NCBI RefSeq assembly: GCF_900167475.1
Contig: NZ_LT796768.1
Location: forward strand, 1,612,001 to 1,676,000
DNA: 64,000 nt
DNA from: Aeromicrobium choanae
Lineage (GTDB): Bacteria; Actinomycetota; Actinomycetes; Propionibacteriales; Nocardioidaceae
Direction: 5' to 3'
The translations under genes were made by a program, and so were the position numbers. Position 1 is the first letter of the stretch, and every line of letters starts with the position of its first letter. Under the pieces are notes generated by a model that was not told where the DNA came from, did no database searches, and saw nothing but the letters and a program-made list of their open reading frames with translations. This document shows positions 33,104 to 40,260 of this stretch, piece after piece.

Positions 33104-33679
33104 ATGAGCAATCTCGACGAGCTGGTCCAGGTCGTCACCGCCCGCCGACGCGAGCTCGGCCGCCCGACCGTCGTGGGCATCTCGGGGTTCGGCGGATCGG
33201 GCAAGTCCACGCTCGCCCGTCGCCTCGTCGCCGCCCTGCCCGACGCCGTGCGCCTGCGCGGTGACGACTTCCTCGACCCGGTGCGGGTGCACCGGCGCTC
33301 GGCGGACTGGGACGGCGTCGAGCGCGATCGGCTCGTCGCCGACGTGCTCCGTCCGTTCCGAGACGAGGTCGCCGGGGAGTTCCAGCGCTACGACTGGGAC
33401 CGCGGACGCCTCACCGAGCCCGAGCCGGTGCCGCGCGCCGACGTGCTCGTGATCGACCTCGTGGGCCTGTTCCACCCCACGACGCTGCCGCTGCTCGACC
33501 TGGCGGTGTGGTGTGAGATCGACCTGTGGACCGCGACCCAGCGCGGGATCGCCCGCGACCGCGACGACGGCAACGACCACGACCGGGTGTGGACCGAGGT
33601 CTGGGAGCCGAACGAGCGCGACTTCGACGAGCGGTTCGCGCCGCGCGAGGTGGCCGACGTGCTCTTCCCGACGCGTTGA
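33104..33679 (+). CDS. Uridine kinase-like P-loop NTPase
   Basis: 191 aa. The N-terminus has VVGISGFGGSGKSTLARRL (Walker A) and VRLRGDDFLDPVRV, an Asp-rich phosphoacceptor region. Later blocks are EFQRYDWDRGRLTEPEPV and VLVIDLVGLFH (Walker B), with RGIARDRDDGND as the lid. The layout matches uridine kinase/phosphoribulokinase-like small kinases; the substrate is not certain. The start ATG has GGGTGG upstream. It stands alone. Confidence 0.82.
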   Translation: MSNLDELVQVVTARRRELGRPTVVGISGFGGSGKSTLARRLVAALPDAVRLRGDDFLDPVRVHRRSADWDGVERDRLVADVLRPFRDEVAGEFQRYDWDRGRLTEPEPVPRADVLVIDLVGLFHPTTLPLLDLAVWCEIDLWTATQRGIARDRDDGNDHDRVWTEVWEPNERDFDERFAPREVADVLFPTR

Positions 33680-33720
33680 TCCGCTCGCGCCGCCACCGTG
33701 CGAGGCCTCGGCGCCGCACC

Positions 33721-33726
33721 TAGCGT
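33721..33726 (+). promoter_or_regulatory. Leaderless -10 element for the TspO-like gene
   Basis: TAGCGT is followed by 6 nt and the ATG at 33733. Confidence 0.6.
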
Positions 33727-33732
33727 GGACGC

Positions 33733-34485
33733 ATGACCTCCACCGACGTGCACACCGATCGTCGGCTCGGCTGGGCCCTGCTCGCGGCGGCGATCGCTCA
33801 GATCGTCGCCCCGGTCGTCCAGACCCTCGCCGACGTCTCCCAGCCCGGCGACGACAGCGACTCGCTGCTCATCACCCCGGCCGGCTGGGCGTTCGCGATC
33901 TGGAGCCTGATCTACGGACTCGCCCTGGCCCACGCGATCGTCACCCTGTGGCGCGGGGACGGGGTCGGGAAGCGACGGTTCGTGGTCGACCTGATCCTGC
34001 TCTACGTCGGCGCGACCGTCTGGATCGCCGTGTCGGCGGCCGCCATCAGCTGGGCGACGTTCCTCGTGCTGGCGTTCATGACCGCGGTCGCCATCGACGC
34101 GGCCCGGCTCGCGGCGCACGCCCGCCCGGTCGATCCCGCGTGGACCACCTCGCTCGCCCGTGCGACCTCGGGCATCTACGCCGGCTGGGTCAGCGCGGCG
34201 GTCTTCCTCAACCTCGGCACGGGTGTGCTCGAGCTCGACCTCGCCGAGCCCGACGACCACGGCTGGCAGATCGCGCTGCTCGTGGTGGCCGCCGTCTTCG
34301 CCCTCGCGGTGAACACGCAGCTGCCGCGGAGCCCGGGCTACGCGGCCGCCGTGGTGTGGGCGCTGATCGGCATCATCGCGACGGTCGCGGGTGAGTCGAC
34401 GATGGCGCTCGTGGTCGCGATCGCGGCCATCGTGCTGCTCGTGGTGCAGACGGCCTGGCAGTCCTCGCGAGCGCTCACCGACTGA
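33733..34485 (+). CDS. Polytopic membrane protein, TspO/MBR-like
   Basis: 250 aa with about seven hydrophobic segments. LITPAGWAFAIWSLIYGLALAH has the P/W-rich pattern of TspO/MBR family helices, and GYAAAVVWALIGIIATV resembles the later helix. TspO proteins bind porphyrins and sterols and affect stress responses. The match is from residue pattern only, so this could be a distinct membrane family. No partner genes are adjacent. Confidence 0.55.
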   Translation: MTSTDVHTDRRLGWALLAAAIAQIVAPVVQTLADVSQPGDDSDSLLITPAGWAFAIWSLIYGLALAHAIVTLWRGDGVGKRRFVVDLILLYVGATVWIAVSAAAISWATFLVLAFMTAVAIDAARLAAHARPVDPAWTTSLARATSGIYAGWVSAAVFLNLGTGVLELDLAEPDDHGWQIALLVVAAVFALAVNTQLPRSPGYAAAVVWALIGIIATVAGESTMALVVAIAAIVLLVVQTAWQSSRALTD

Positions 34486-34606
34486 CGCGACACCACTCGT
34501 AACGCAGGCGACCCGCAGTTCTCGGTCCCCACACCCACACGAAACACCTGCGCAACATCACGTTCCTAGCGTGACGACGTCGGGGAGATCCCACGTCGAG
34601 AGGAAC

Positions 34607-36496
34607 ATGGTGAGACGCACACCCATCCGAGCAGGGGTAGCCCTGTCACTGGCCTGCATGACCGGGGCGGCCCTGATCGCCGCCGGCACTCCGGCCACCA
34701 GCGCCGAGGGGACGACCGACGCCGGTTCGTACCTCGCTCCCCGATTCACCGCCGCCGACCTCACTGGCGACGACGCCGTCACGCAGGAGGACGTCGACCT
34801 GCTCGTCGGCCGCGTGGGCACCACGTCGGCCGACGACGGCTGGGCGGCCGTGTCCGCCGCCGATCACGACGGCGACGACACCATCACGGTCACCGACGTG
34901 GCCCGCCTCGCCCAGGCGATGATCTACGACGACGGCGAGTTCGAGCTCGTCGAGGCGTCGGTCCTGGACATGCAGGCCGCGATGAACGCCGGTGTGCTGA
35001 CCTCGGTCGAGCTCACCCGGACGTACCTCGACCGCATCGAGGCCTACGACAACGCGAAGGTCGACCCGGCCGCGAACGGACGGCCGCTGAAGTCGATCAT
35101 CTCGACGAACCCCGAGGCGCTCGAGCTGGCCGCCGCGGCCGACGCCGAGCGCGCCGAGAACGGCATGACGAGCGTGCTGCTCGGCATCCCCGTGGCGCTG
35201 AAGGACAACTACGACACGAAGGGCATGCCCACCACCGCGGGCTGCGCGTGCTGGGAGGAGAACCAGACGCAGGACGACGCCGAGATGGTCGAGGGCCTGC
35301 GCGCCCAGGGCGCCGTCGTGCTGGCGAAGGCCAGCCTCGACGAGTTCGCCTACGGCTTCAGCTCGCAGTTCTCCGCGTTCCAGGGCGTCACCGTGAACGG
35401 CGACACCACGACGCAGCGCAGCACGCTGGTCGCGAGCCCCTACGCCACGTCGAAGACCGCCGGCGGCTCGTCCGGCGGCACCGGCGCCTCGATCTCGGCG
35501 AACCTCGCCGCGCTCGGCTTCGGCTCCGACACCGGCGGCTCGATCCGGGTGCCGTCGAGCTACAACCAGCTCGTCGGCGTCCGGCCCACCGTGGGCCTGG
35601 CCTCGCGCGACGGCATCGTGCCGCTGGCGCTCTCGCAGGACACCGGCGGCCCGATGGCGCGCTCGGTCTCCGACGCCGCGATCGCGATGGACGCCGTGGT
35701 CGGCGTCGACGAGAACGACACGGTCACGCAGCGTCAGGTCGGCAAGGTGCCGAACTCGTACACGAAGTACCTCGACCCGAACGCCCTCGAGGGCAAGAGG
35801 ATCGGCTACTTCCCGCAGATGGTCCCGTCGCTGACCGCCTCGAACGCCGGACAGGCCGCCGCGGCGCGACGCTTCGAGCAGGCCAAGGCCGACCTCCAGG
35901 CCCAGGGCGCCACGGTCGTCCCGGTGCAGCTGACCGCCGAGGAGGGCACCGCGTTCACCCGCGTGCTCAACGAGGGCAGCGGCAGCACGAACGAGTTCAA
36001 GCACGACCTCGCGGAGTACATGGCGGCGCACCTGTCGCCCGAGGTCGGGGCGAACACGCTGCAGGGCATCATCGACAGCGGCAAGTTCGCCCCCGCCTAC
36101 CGCTCCACGTACGTCCAGCGGAACAACATCACCGAGGACACCTACCAGCAGTGGGCCGGGCCGAACGGCTCGCACACGACACAGCTGGCGCTGGGTCACA
36201 CGCAGGTGACGGCGCTGCTCGACGCGCAGGACATCGACGCGGTGGTCTACCCCTCCGGCACGCAGTACGGCACCTACAGCACCAACATGCGGCTCAGCCC
36301 GAACACCGGGATGCCGGCCGTGACGGTGCCGATGGGCGCTGACGCCGCGGACCCCTCGGCGGGCATGAACCTGGAGTTCCTGGGTCGCCAGTTCGACGAA
36401 GGACCGCTGCTCGGCCTGGCCTACGACTACGAGCAGGCCACAGGCCACCGCACCACGCCGGCGCTGTACGGCCCGCTCGCGCAGGAGGCACCGTGA
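34607..36496 (+). CDS. Secreted amidase with N-terminal dockerin-like module
   Basis: 629 aa. A signal peptide (about 1-33, cleavage near TSAEG) is followed by a dockerin-like module (about 46-108). It has two EF-hand loops at 51-62 and 86-97, each with acidic or hydroxyl ligands at positions 1, 3, 5, 9 and 12 (DLTGDDAVTQED and DHDGDDTITVTD). The amidase-signature domain fills the rest: IPVALKDNYDTKG with K199, TAGGSSGGTGASI with the cis-Ser, and GSDTGGSIRVPSS with nucleophile S312. It would hydrolyse amide bonds outside the cell; the substrate is unknown. The stop overlaps a GTG, and the next gene encodes a cohesin domain, the natural partner of a dockerin. The start has CGAGAGGAAC before the ATG. 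Confidence 0.88.
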   Translation: MVRRTPIRAGVALSLACMTGAALIAAGTPATSAEGTTDAGSYLAPRFTAADLTGDDAVTQEDVDLLVGRVGTTSADDGWAAVSAADHDGDDTITVTDVARLAQAMIYDDGEFELVEASVLDMQAAMNAGVLTSVELTRTYLDRIEAYDNAKVDPAANGRPLKSIISTNPEALELAAAADAERAENGMTSVLLGIPVALKDNYDTKGMPTTAGCACWEENQTQDDAEMVEGLRAQGAVVLAKASLDEFAYGFSSQFSAFQGVTVNGDTTTQRSTLVASPYATSKTAGGSSGGTGASISANLAALGFGSDTGGSIRVPSSYNQLVGVRPTVGLASRDGIVPLALSQDTGGPMARSVSDAAIAMDAVVGVDENDTVTQRQVGKVPNSYTKYLDPNALEGKRIGYFPQMVPSLTASNAGQAAAARRFEQAKADLQAQGATVVPVQLTAEEGTAFTRVLNEGSGSTNEFKHDLAEYMAAHLSPEVGANTLQGIIDSGKFAPAYRSTYVQRNNITEDTYQQWAGPNGSHTTQLALGHTQVTALLDAQDIDAVVYPSGTQYGTYSTNMRLSPNTGMPAVTVPMGADAADPSAGMNLEFLGRQFDEGPLLGLAYDYEQATGHRTTPALYGPLAQEAP

Positions 36497-36525
36497 ACCG
36501 CGACCAGACGATCCGAGGACGACAG

Positions 36526-37566
36526 ATGACGAAGAAGACGATGCGGCGCGGCGCGGTCGGGGCGATCTCGGTGGCCCTGCTGGGCGGTGCGCTGGCGATG
36601 ACGCCCGCGCAGGCCGACGAGCCCACGTTCGCGGTGACGACCTCGGACTCGAGCGTGGCCGTCGGCGACGAGGTCACCGTCACGGTGGCGGCCGAGAACG
36701 TGCAGGACGTGTTCGCCTACGAGCTCGCCCTGGACTTCGACCCGGCCGTCCTGTCCTACGAGGCCGACAGCGCGTCGACCGACGTGACCGGCTCGACGTA
36801 CGCGTCGGTGCAGGGTGACGACCTCGTCGTGCTGCACACCAAGCTCGGCACCTCGCCCGCCGCGAAGGGCGACGTGTCGCTCGTCTCGGCGACCTTCACG
36901 GCACGCAAGGCCGGCACGGCGACGCTCGCCGTGCCGTCCCTGAAGCTCGTCGGCACCGGCGGGGAGGCGCGCACGGTCGAGGTCGAGGGCGCGTCCGTCG
37001 CCGTCGACCGGATCGCGGCACCGACCGCCGTCACGGCCCCGAAGGTCTCGGGCAGCCCCCAGGTCGGCAAGGTGCTCGCGGTCTCGCCCGGCACGTGGTC
37101 GGTGAAGGGCGTCTCGACGCGGGTGCAGTGGCTGCGCAACGGCAAGGCGATCGCCGGGGCCACGCGCTCGACGTACCGCCTGGCGCCGGCCGACTTCCGG
37201 GCCGCGATCTCCGCCCGGGTGACGGCCTCCAAGGCCGACCACGCGGACGGCACCGCCGTCGCGAAGGCGATCTCGGTGACGCGGAAGGCCGTCAGCCGGA
37301 CGGGCGTCAAGGTGCCCGGCTCGGTCAAGGCGAAGGCGACGTTCAAGGCGCGGGTCTCGGTGAAGGCCTCGGGCGTCAGCCCGAAGGGCACGATCCGGGT
37401 CTACGTCGGCGGCCGGCTCGTCAAGAAGAACGTGAAGGTCAGCAACGGCACGGCGACGGTCTGGCTGCGCGTGGCGAAGAAGGGCCGCTCGGCGGTGCGC
37501 TTCGTCTACGTCCCGCAGTCGGGTGTCGAGGGCAGCCACCGGACGGTGAAGGTGCGCGTGCGCTGA
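36526..37566 (+). CDS. Secreted cohesin-domain protein with Ig-like C-terminal domains
   Basis: 346 aa. A signal peptide (about 1-31, ending TPAQADE) is followed by a cohesin-type beta-sandwich (about 34-160). It shows VGDEVTVTVAAENVQDVFAY, ELALDFDPAVLSYEA, VVLHTKLG and LVSATFTARKAGTATLAV. An Ig-like domain (about 166-255, with SPGTWSVKGVSTRVQWLRNG) and a lysine-rich beta domain (about 258-346) complete it. There is no LPXTG motif or membrane anchor; the basic C-terminus may hold it to the wall. The ATG has GAGGA 6 nt upstream; a GTG at 36493 overlapping the amidase stop is possible. The cohesin should bind the dockerin of the upstream amidase. Confidence 0.82.
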   Translation: MTKKTMRRGAVGAISVALLGGALAMTPAQADEPTFAVTTSDSSVAVGDEVTVTVAAENVQDVFAYELALDFDPAVLSYEADSASTDVTGSTYASVQGDDLVVLHTKLGTSPAAKGDVSLVSATFTARKAGTATLAVPSLKLVGTGGEARTVEVEGASVAVDRIAAPTAVTAPKVSGSPQVGKVLAVSPGTWSVKGVSTRVQWLRNGKAIAGATRSTYRLAPADFRAAISARVTASKADHADGTAVAKAISVTRKAVSRTGVKVPGSVKAKATFKARVSVKASGVSPKGTIRVYVGGRLVKKNVKVSNGTATVWLRVAKKGRSAVRFVYVPQSGVEGSHRTVKVRVR

Positions 37567-37582
37567 CGTCGGGGTCCCAGGC

Positions 37583-37622
37583 GGCCGCGGATCCGGGGTG
37601 ACAGACCCCCGGGTCCGCGGCC
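37583..37622. terminator. Bidirectional terminator hairpin after the cohesin gene
   Basis: 16-bp arms 37583-37598 and 37607-37622 with one wobble pair and an 8-nt loop, between convergent genes. Confidence 0.8.
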
Positions 37623-37643
37623 TTCCCGCGTCCGGCGCCTTCG

Positions 37644-38000
37644 CTAGTCGAGCGGCTCGGGCGCCGCGAGGGCGATCACCAGGCCGGCGAGAGAGAAGAG
37701 GAACAGCGGGATTCCCGCCTGGAAGATGTAGAGCCCGAAGAAGTCGGTGGCGGTCCCGTTCAGGAACTGGAGCCAGACCCAGATCACCGCGATCACGGGC
37801 GGCAGCGTCAGGGCGTACACGAACTTCGCCAGGGTGACGCGCACCAGGAAGATGCAGACGACGGTGACGACCGCGACGACGGACCACACGACCACCCACG
37901 CCAGGTCGCTCGGATAGAACATGAAGATCCCGACGTAGCAGGACAGCTGCACTCCGGAGCAGACCAGTGCTGCCCCACGATCAGCCCAGTAGTCGCTCAC
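37644..38000 (-). CDS. Small integral membrane protein (118 aa)
   Basis: Four hydrophobic segments, for example VQLSCYVGIFMFY, VVVWSVVAVVTVVCIFLV, ALTLPPVIAVIWVWL and LFLFSLAGLVIALAA, leave only short loops. I do not recognise the family. The GTG at 38000 lies 7 nt after TAGGGT, favouring it over the in-frame GTG at 38009. It converges with the cohesin gene and lies just downstream of an unrelated lipoprotein gene on the same strand. Confidence 0.7.
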   Translation of the reverse strand: MSDYWADRGAALVCSGVQLSCYVGIFMFYPSDLAWVVVWSVVAVVTVVCIFLVRVTLAKFVYALTLPPVIAVIWVWLQFLNGTATDFFGLYIFQAGIPLFLFSLAGLVIALAAPEPLD

Positions 38001-38007
38001 CGGTGTC

Positions 38008-38013
38008 ACCCTA
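38008..38013 (-). promoter_or_regulatory. Leaderless -10 element for the small membrane protein gene
   Basis: On the minus strand TAGGGT is followed by 7 nt and the GTG at 38000. Confidence 0.5.
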
Positions 38014-38030
38014 GGTGGTCGAGGCCTCGC

Positions 38031-39401
38031 TCACTGGTAGGTGATGAGTTCCGGGTGCGGGCGCACGCGGCGCCACGTCTGGGCCACGTCGAGCATCGGC
38101 TCGTCCTCGTCGACGAAGTTCTTCCAGCCCCAGCCGACGTTCGCGGGGGCGTCCTGGCGGATGACGCCCCACGTGCCGAACTTCGCGCCGGGGCTGCCCT
38201 GCCCGTCGACGTGGATGACGGTGGAGAGCTCGGGATGGTCGGTGCGCACCCGGTCGCGGTGGCGGATCATCTGGGTCTGGAACTGGTGCAGCACGAAGAC
38301 CTTCTGCGGCAGCGCGTGCTTGCGCGTGAGGGCGGCCAGCCAGGCCGAGGTGCGGTTGATCTCGCTCGCGCCGACGTGCCCGATGCGCTGCAGCGGCTTC
38401 CCCTTCGGCCCGAGCCGCCACTCGGGGTCGAGGGCCAGGCCGACGTGCGGGCGGCGCAGCAGCGACTCGTACTCCTTGGCCTGGGACAGGAACGACGTGC
38501 GCCCCGGCTGGAGGTCGAGGATCACCACGACGCCTGCCTTCTCGGCCGCGTCGACGAGCGGCTCGAGGTCGGACACCTCGGTGCGGGCGGAGTAGTCGCC
38601 GTGCGGTCCCTTCGACGCGGCCGCGACGGTCGTGATGATCTCGAAGGCGGGGACGAAGTGCTCGTCCGGCGCGACCTTCCGGTACTTGCGCACGAGCTGG
38701 CGGACGCGGGCGACCGAGGCCTTCGGGCCCTGCTCGCCGAGCACGCCGAGCGCCGGCCCGGAGGGGTGCCCGTACATCGCCAGCAGGTGCTTGCCGCGGG
38801 TGGCGAACCAGCCACCGCCGACCGTCTGGGCGTTCGCCCGCACGACCCGCACGGCGTAGTCGTCGGCGCCGAGGGCGAGCAGGGGCCCGTCGGGGTCGCG
38901 GCGCAGCAGCTTCGCCGAGGGCGCGTGGCGGCGCGGGTCGGTGGCGATGCGCACGAGGTCGGCGTCGCCCAGGTCGGCGATCGCGAGCAGCTCGGGGGAC
39001 GGCTTCCCGGTGGCGGCGATCGTGGCGCGGGCGGCGCGCTCGATCGGCTCAGCCTTGGCGCCGGCCTCGTCGTCCTCGGCCAGGACGCGGGCGCCGAGCC
39101 GCTTCGCCTCGGCCCGCCCCGCGTCGGTGTCCGGCAGTGCCGGCACACCGAGGTCGAGCGCGCGATCGACGGCCGCCTGCGGCTCCTCGGCGGGCACCAG
39201 CACGACGGCCGATGCGGACGCGAGCAGGAAGCGCGACGCGGCGACGACGTCGCCGGCCGGCGCCGCGGAGAGCCCGGTCGGCTCGGCGGCCCGGACGGTC
39301 TCGGCGTCCGGTCCGGAGTCCTCGCCCTCGCACGCGGTCAGCAGCGTCGTCAGCAGGACGACGGCGCCGGCGGCGGCGAGGAGTCGGCGGAACGGGTGCA
39401 C
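38031..39401 (-). CDS. Lipoprotein with a probable TIM-barrel C-terminal domain
   Basis: 456 aa. The signal peptide ends in a lipobox, LLTACEG, so the protein is anchored outside the membrane. Residues ~50-190 show repeated alpha/beta units (AAVDRALDLGVPALPDTDAG; LLAIADLGDADLVRIATDP), resembling a cell-wall-binding-repeat-like or nucleotide-fold region. Residues ~200-450 look like a glycoside-hydrolase-type barrel: VVVILDLQPGRTSFLSQ, HVGLALDPEWRLG, VFVLHQFQTQMIR and VIHVDGQG. The exact family and activity are unknown. The GTG at 39401 follows TACCGT by 6 nt. Confidence 0.75.
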   Translation of the reverse strand: MHPFRRLLAAAGAVVLLTTLLTACEGEDSGPDAETVRAAEPTGLSAAPAGDVVAASRFLLASASAVVLVPAEEPQAAVDRALDLGVPALPDTDAGRAEAKRLGARVLAEDDEAGAKAEPIERAARATIAATGKPSPELLAIADLGDADLVRIATDPRRHAPSAKLLRRDPDGPLLALGADDYAVRVVRANAQTVGGGWFATRGKHLLAMYGHPSGPALGVLGEQGPKASVARVRQLVRKYRKVAPDEHFVPAFEIITTVAAASKGPHGDYSARTEVSDLEPLVDAAEKAGVVVILDLQPGRTSFLSQAKEYESLLRRPHVGLALDPEWRLGPKGKPLQRIGHVGASEINRTSAWLAALTRKHALPQKVFVLHQFQTQMIRHRDRVRTDHPELSTVIHVDGQGSPGAKFGTWGVIRQDAPANVGWGWKNFVDEDEPMLDVAQTWRRVRPHPELITYQ

Positions 39402-39407
39402 CCGGCG

Positions 39408-39413
39408 ACGGTA
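39408..39413 (-). promoter_or_regulatory. Leaderless -10 element for the lipoprotein gene
   Basis: On the minus strand TACCGT is followed by 6 nt and the GTG at 39401. Confidence 0.55.
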
Positions 39414-39453
39414 CCCGGCGCCTCGGAACGGCGACACGCTGAGCGCCGCTCGT

Positions 39454-39459
39454 TATGCT
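39454..39459 (+). promoter_or_regulatory. Leaderless -10 element for the DedA gene
   Basis: TATGCT is followed by 7 nt and the GTG at 39467 (an ATG follows at 39470). Confidence 0.55.
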
Positions 39460-39466
39460 CTGCCGG

Positions 39467-40111
39467 GTGATGATTCAGGCGACCGACCAGGAGATCGACG
39501 GGCTCGCGGGCTTCATGGTCGACCTGATGGACCGGATGGGGCTCTTCGGGGCCGCCCTCGCGGTCGGCCTGGACAACCTCTTCCCCCCGATCCCCAGCGA
39601 GATCGTGCTGCCGATGGCGGGCCTGGCCGCGAGCCAGGGCCGCTTCTCGCTCGCCGGCGCGCTGTTCGCCACCACCGCCGGCTCGGTGATCGGCGCCTGC
39701 ATCATGTACTGGCTCGGGCGCCTCTTCGGACGCGACCGCACCGCGCGGGTGTTCGAGCGGACGCCCCTGCTGAAGGTCCGCGATCTCGAGGTCACCGAGG
39801 CCTGGTTCGCCAAGCACGGCACGAAGGCGATCTTCTTCGGCCGGATGGTGCCGATCTTCCGCAGCCTCATCTCGATCCCGGCCGGCGTGGAGCGGATGTC
39901 CTTCGGCATCTTCCTGCTGCTGACGACGCTCGGCAGCCTCATCTGGAACTCGATCTTCGTCGGCGCCGGCTACACGCTGGGTGAGAACTGGCACGTCATC
40001 GAGCCCTGGGCCGACTGGTTCCAGCGCCTCGTGATCCTGGCCGTCCTCGTGGTCTGCGGCTGGTTCGTCGTCACTCGCGTCCGCGAGCTCCGCGACCCCC
40101 GCGAGCGCTGA
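39467..40111 (+). CDS. DedA family membrane protein
   Basis: 214 aa with the DedA/SNARE-associated signature. LDNLFPPIPSEIVLPMAG is the re-entrant acidic/proline motif. GSVIGACIMYWLGRLFGRD and FFGRMVPIFRSLISIPAGVERM hold the conserved Arg pair and xRxxPxxR-like motif. DedA proteins are lipid scramblases or flippases (undecaprenyl phosphate, phosphatidylethanolamine) supporting envelope homeostasis. The in-frame ATG at 39455 lies inside the -10 element and is not used. Confidence 0.92.
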   Translation: MMIQATDQEIDGLAGFMVDLMDRMGLFGAALAVGLDNLFPPIPSEIVLPMAGLAASQGRFSLAGALFATTAGSVIGACIMYWLGRLFGRDRTARVFERTPLLKVRDLEVTEAWFAKHGTKAIFFGRMVPIFRSLISIPAGVERMSFGIFLLLTTLGSLIWNSIFVGAGYTLGENWHVIEPWADWFQRLVILAVLVVCGWFVVTRVRELRDPRER

Positions 40112-40139
40112 CGCCGCCAGCGGACTCTTCTCACCACGG

Positions 40140-40160
40140 GCCCCGGCTGGTGCCCGGGGC
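40140..40160 (+). terminator. Short terminator-like hairpin after dedA
   Basis: GCCCCGG and CCGGGGC arms with a 7-nt loop. No T-run follows. Confidence 0.5.
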
Positions 40161-40180
40161 TTCACGTGGGGTTCACCGCG
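40159..40180 (+). promoter_or_regulatory. PHO-box-like direct repeat upstream of the phosphatase gene
   Basis: Two contiguous 11-bp units, GCTTCACGTGG and GGTTCACCGCG, share TTCAC at 11-bp spacing. This resembles actinobacterial PhoP sites, which are 11-nt direct repeats built on GTTCACC. It lies about 80 bp upstream of a secreted phosphatase gene. Confidence 0.5.
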
Positions 40181-40200
40181 CTGCCCTTCGATCGAGGGAG

Positions 40201-40238
40201 GGCGTGGTGGCACGCCCCGGCACCGGTCACGGTGCCGG
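40201..40238 (+). promoter_or_regulatory. Twin hairpins in the phosphatase 5' leader
   Basis: A 6-bp stem (40201-40206 with 40211-40216) is followed directly by a 9-bp stem (40217-40225 with 40230-40238). The ribosome site AGAGG follows within 15 nt. This may stabilise the mRNA or control translation. Confidence 0.5.
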
Positions 40239-40260
40239 TCGCACAGTGAGAGGTTCAATC

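Noticed and set aside
34391..34606. An N-terminal extension of the amidase upstream of 34607.
   Set aside because: The extension overlaps the TspO-like gene in another frame, would bury the signal peptide, and lacks a ribosome site. ATG 34607 has AGAGGA just upstream.
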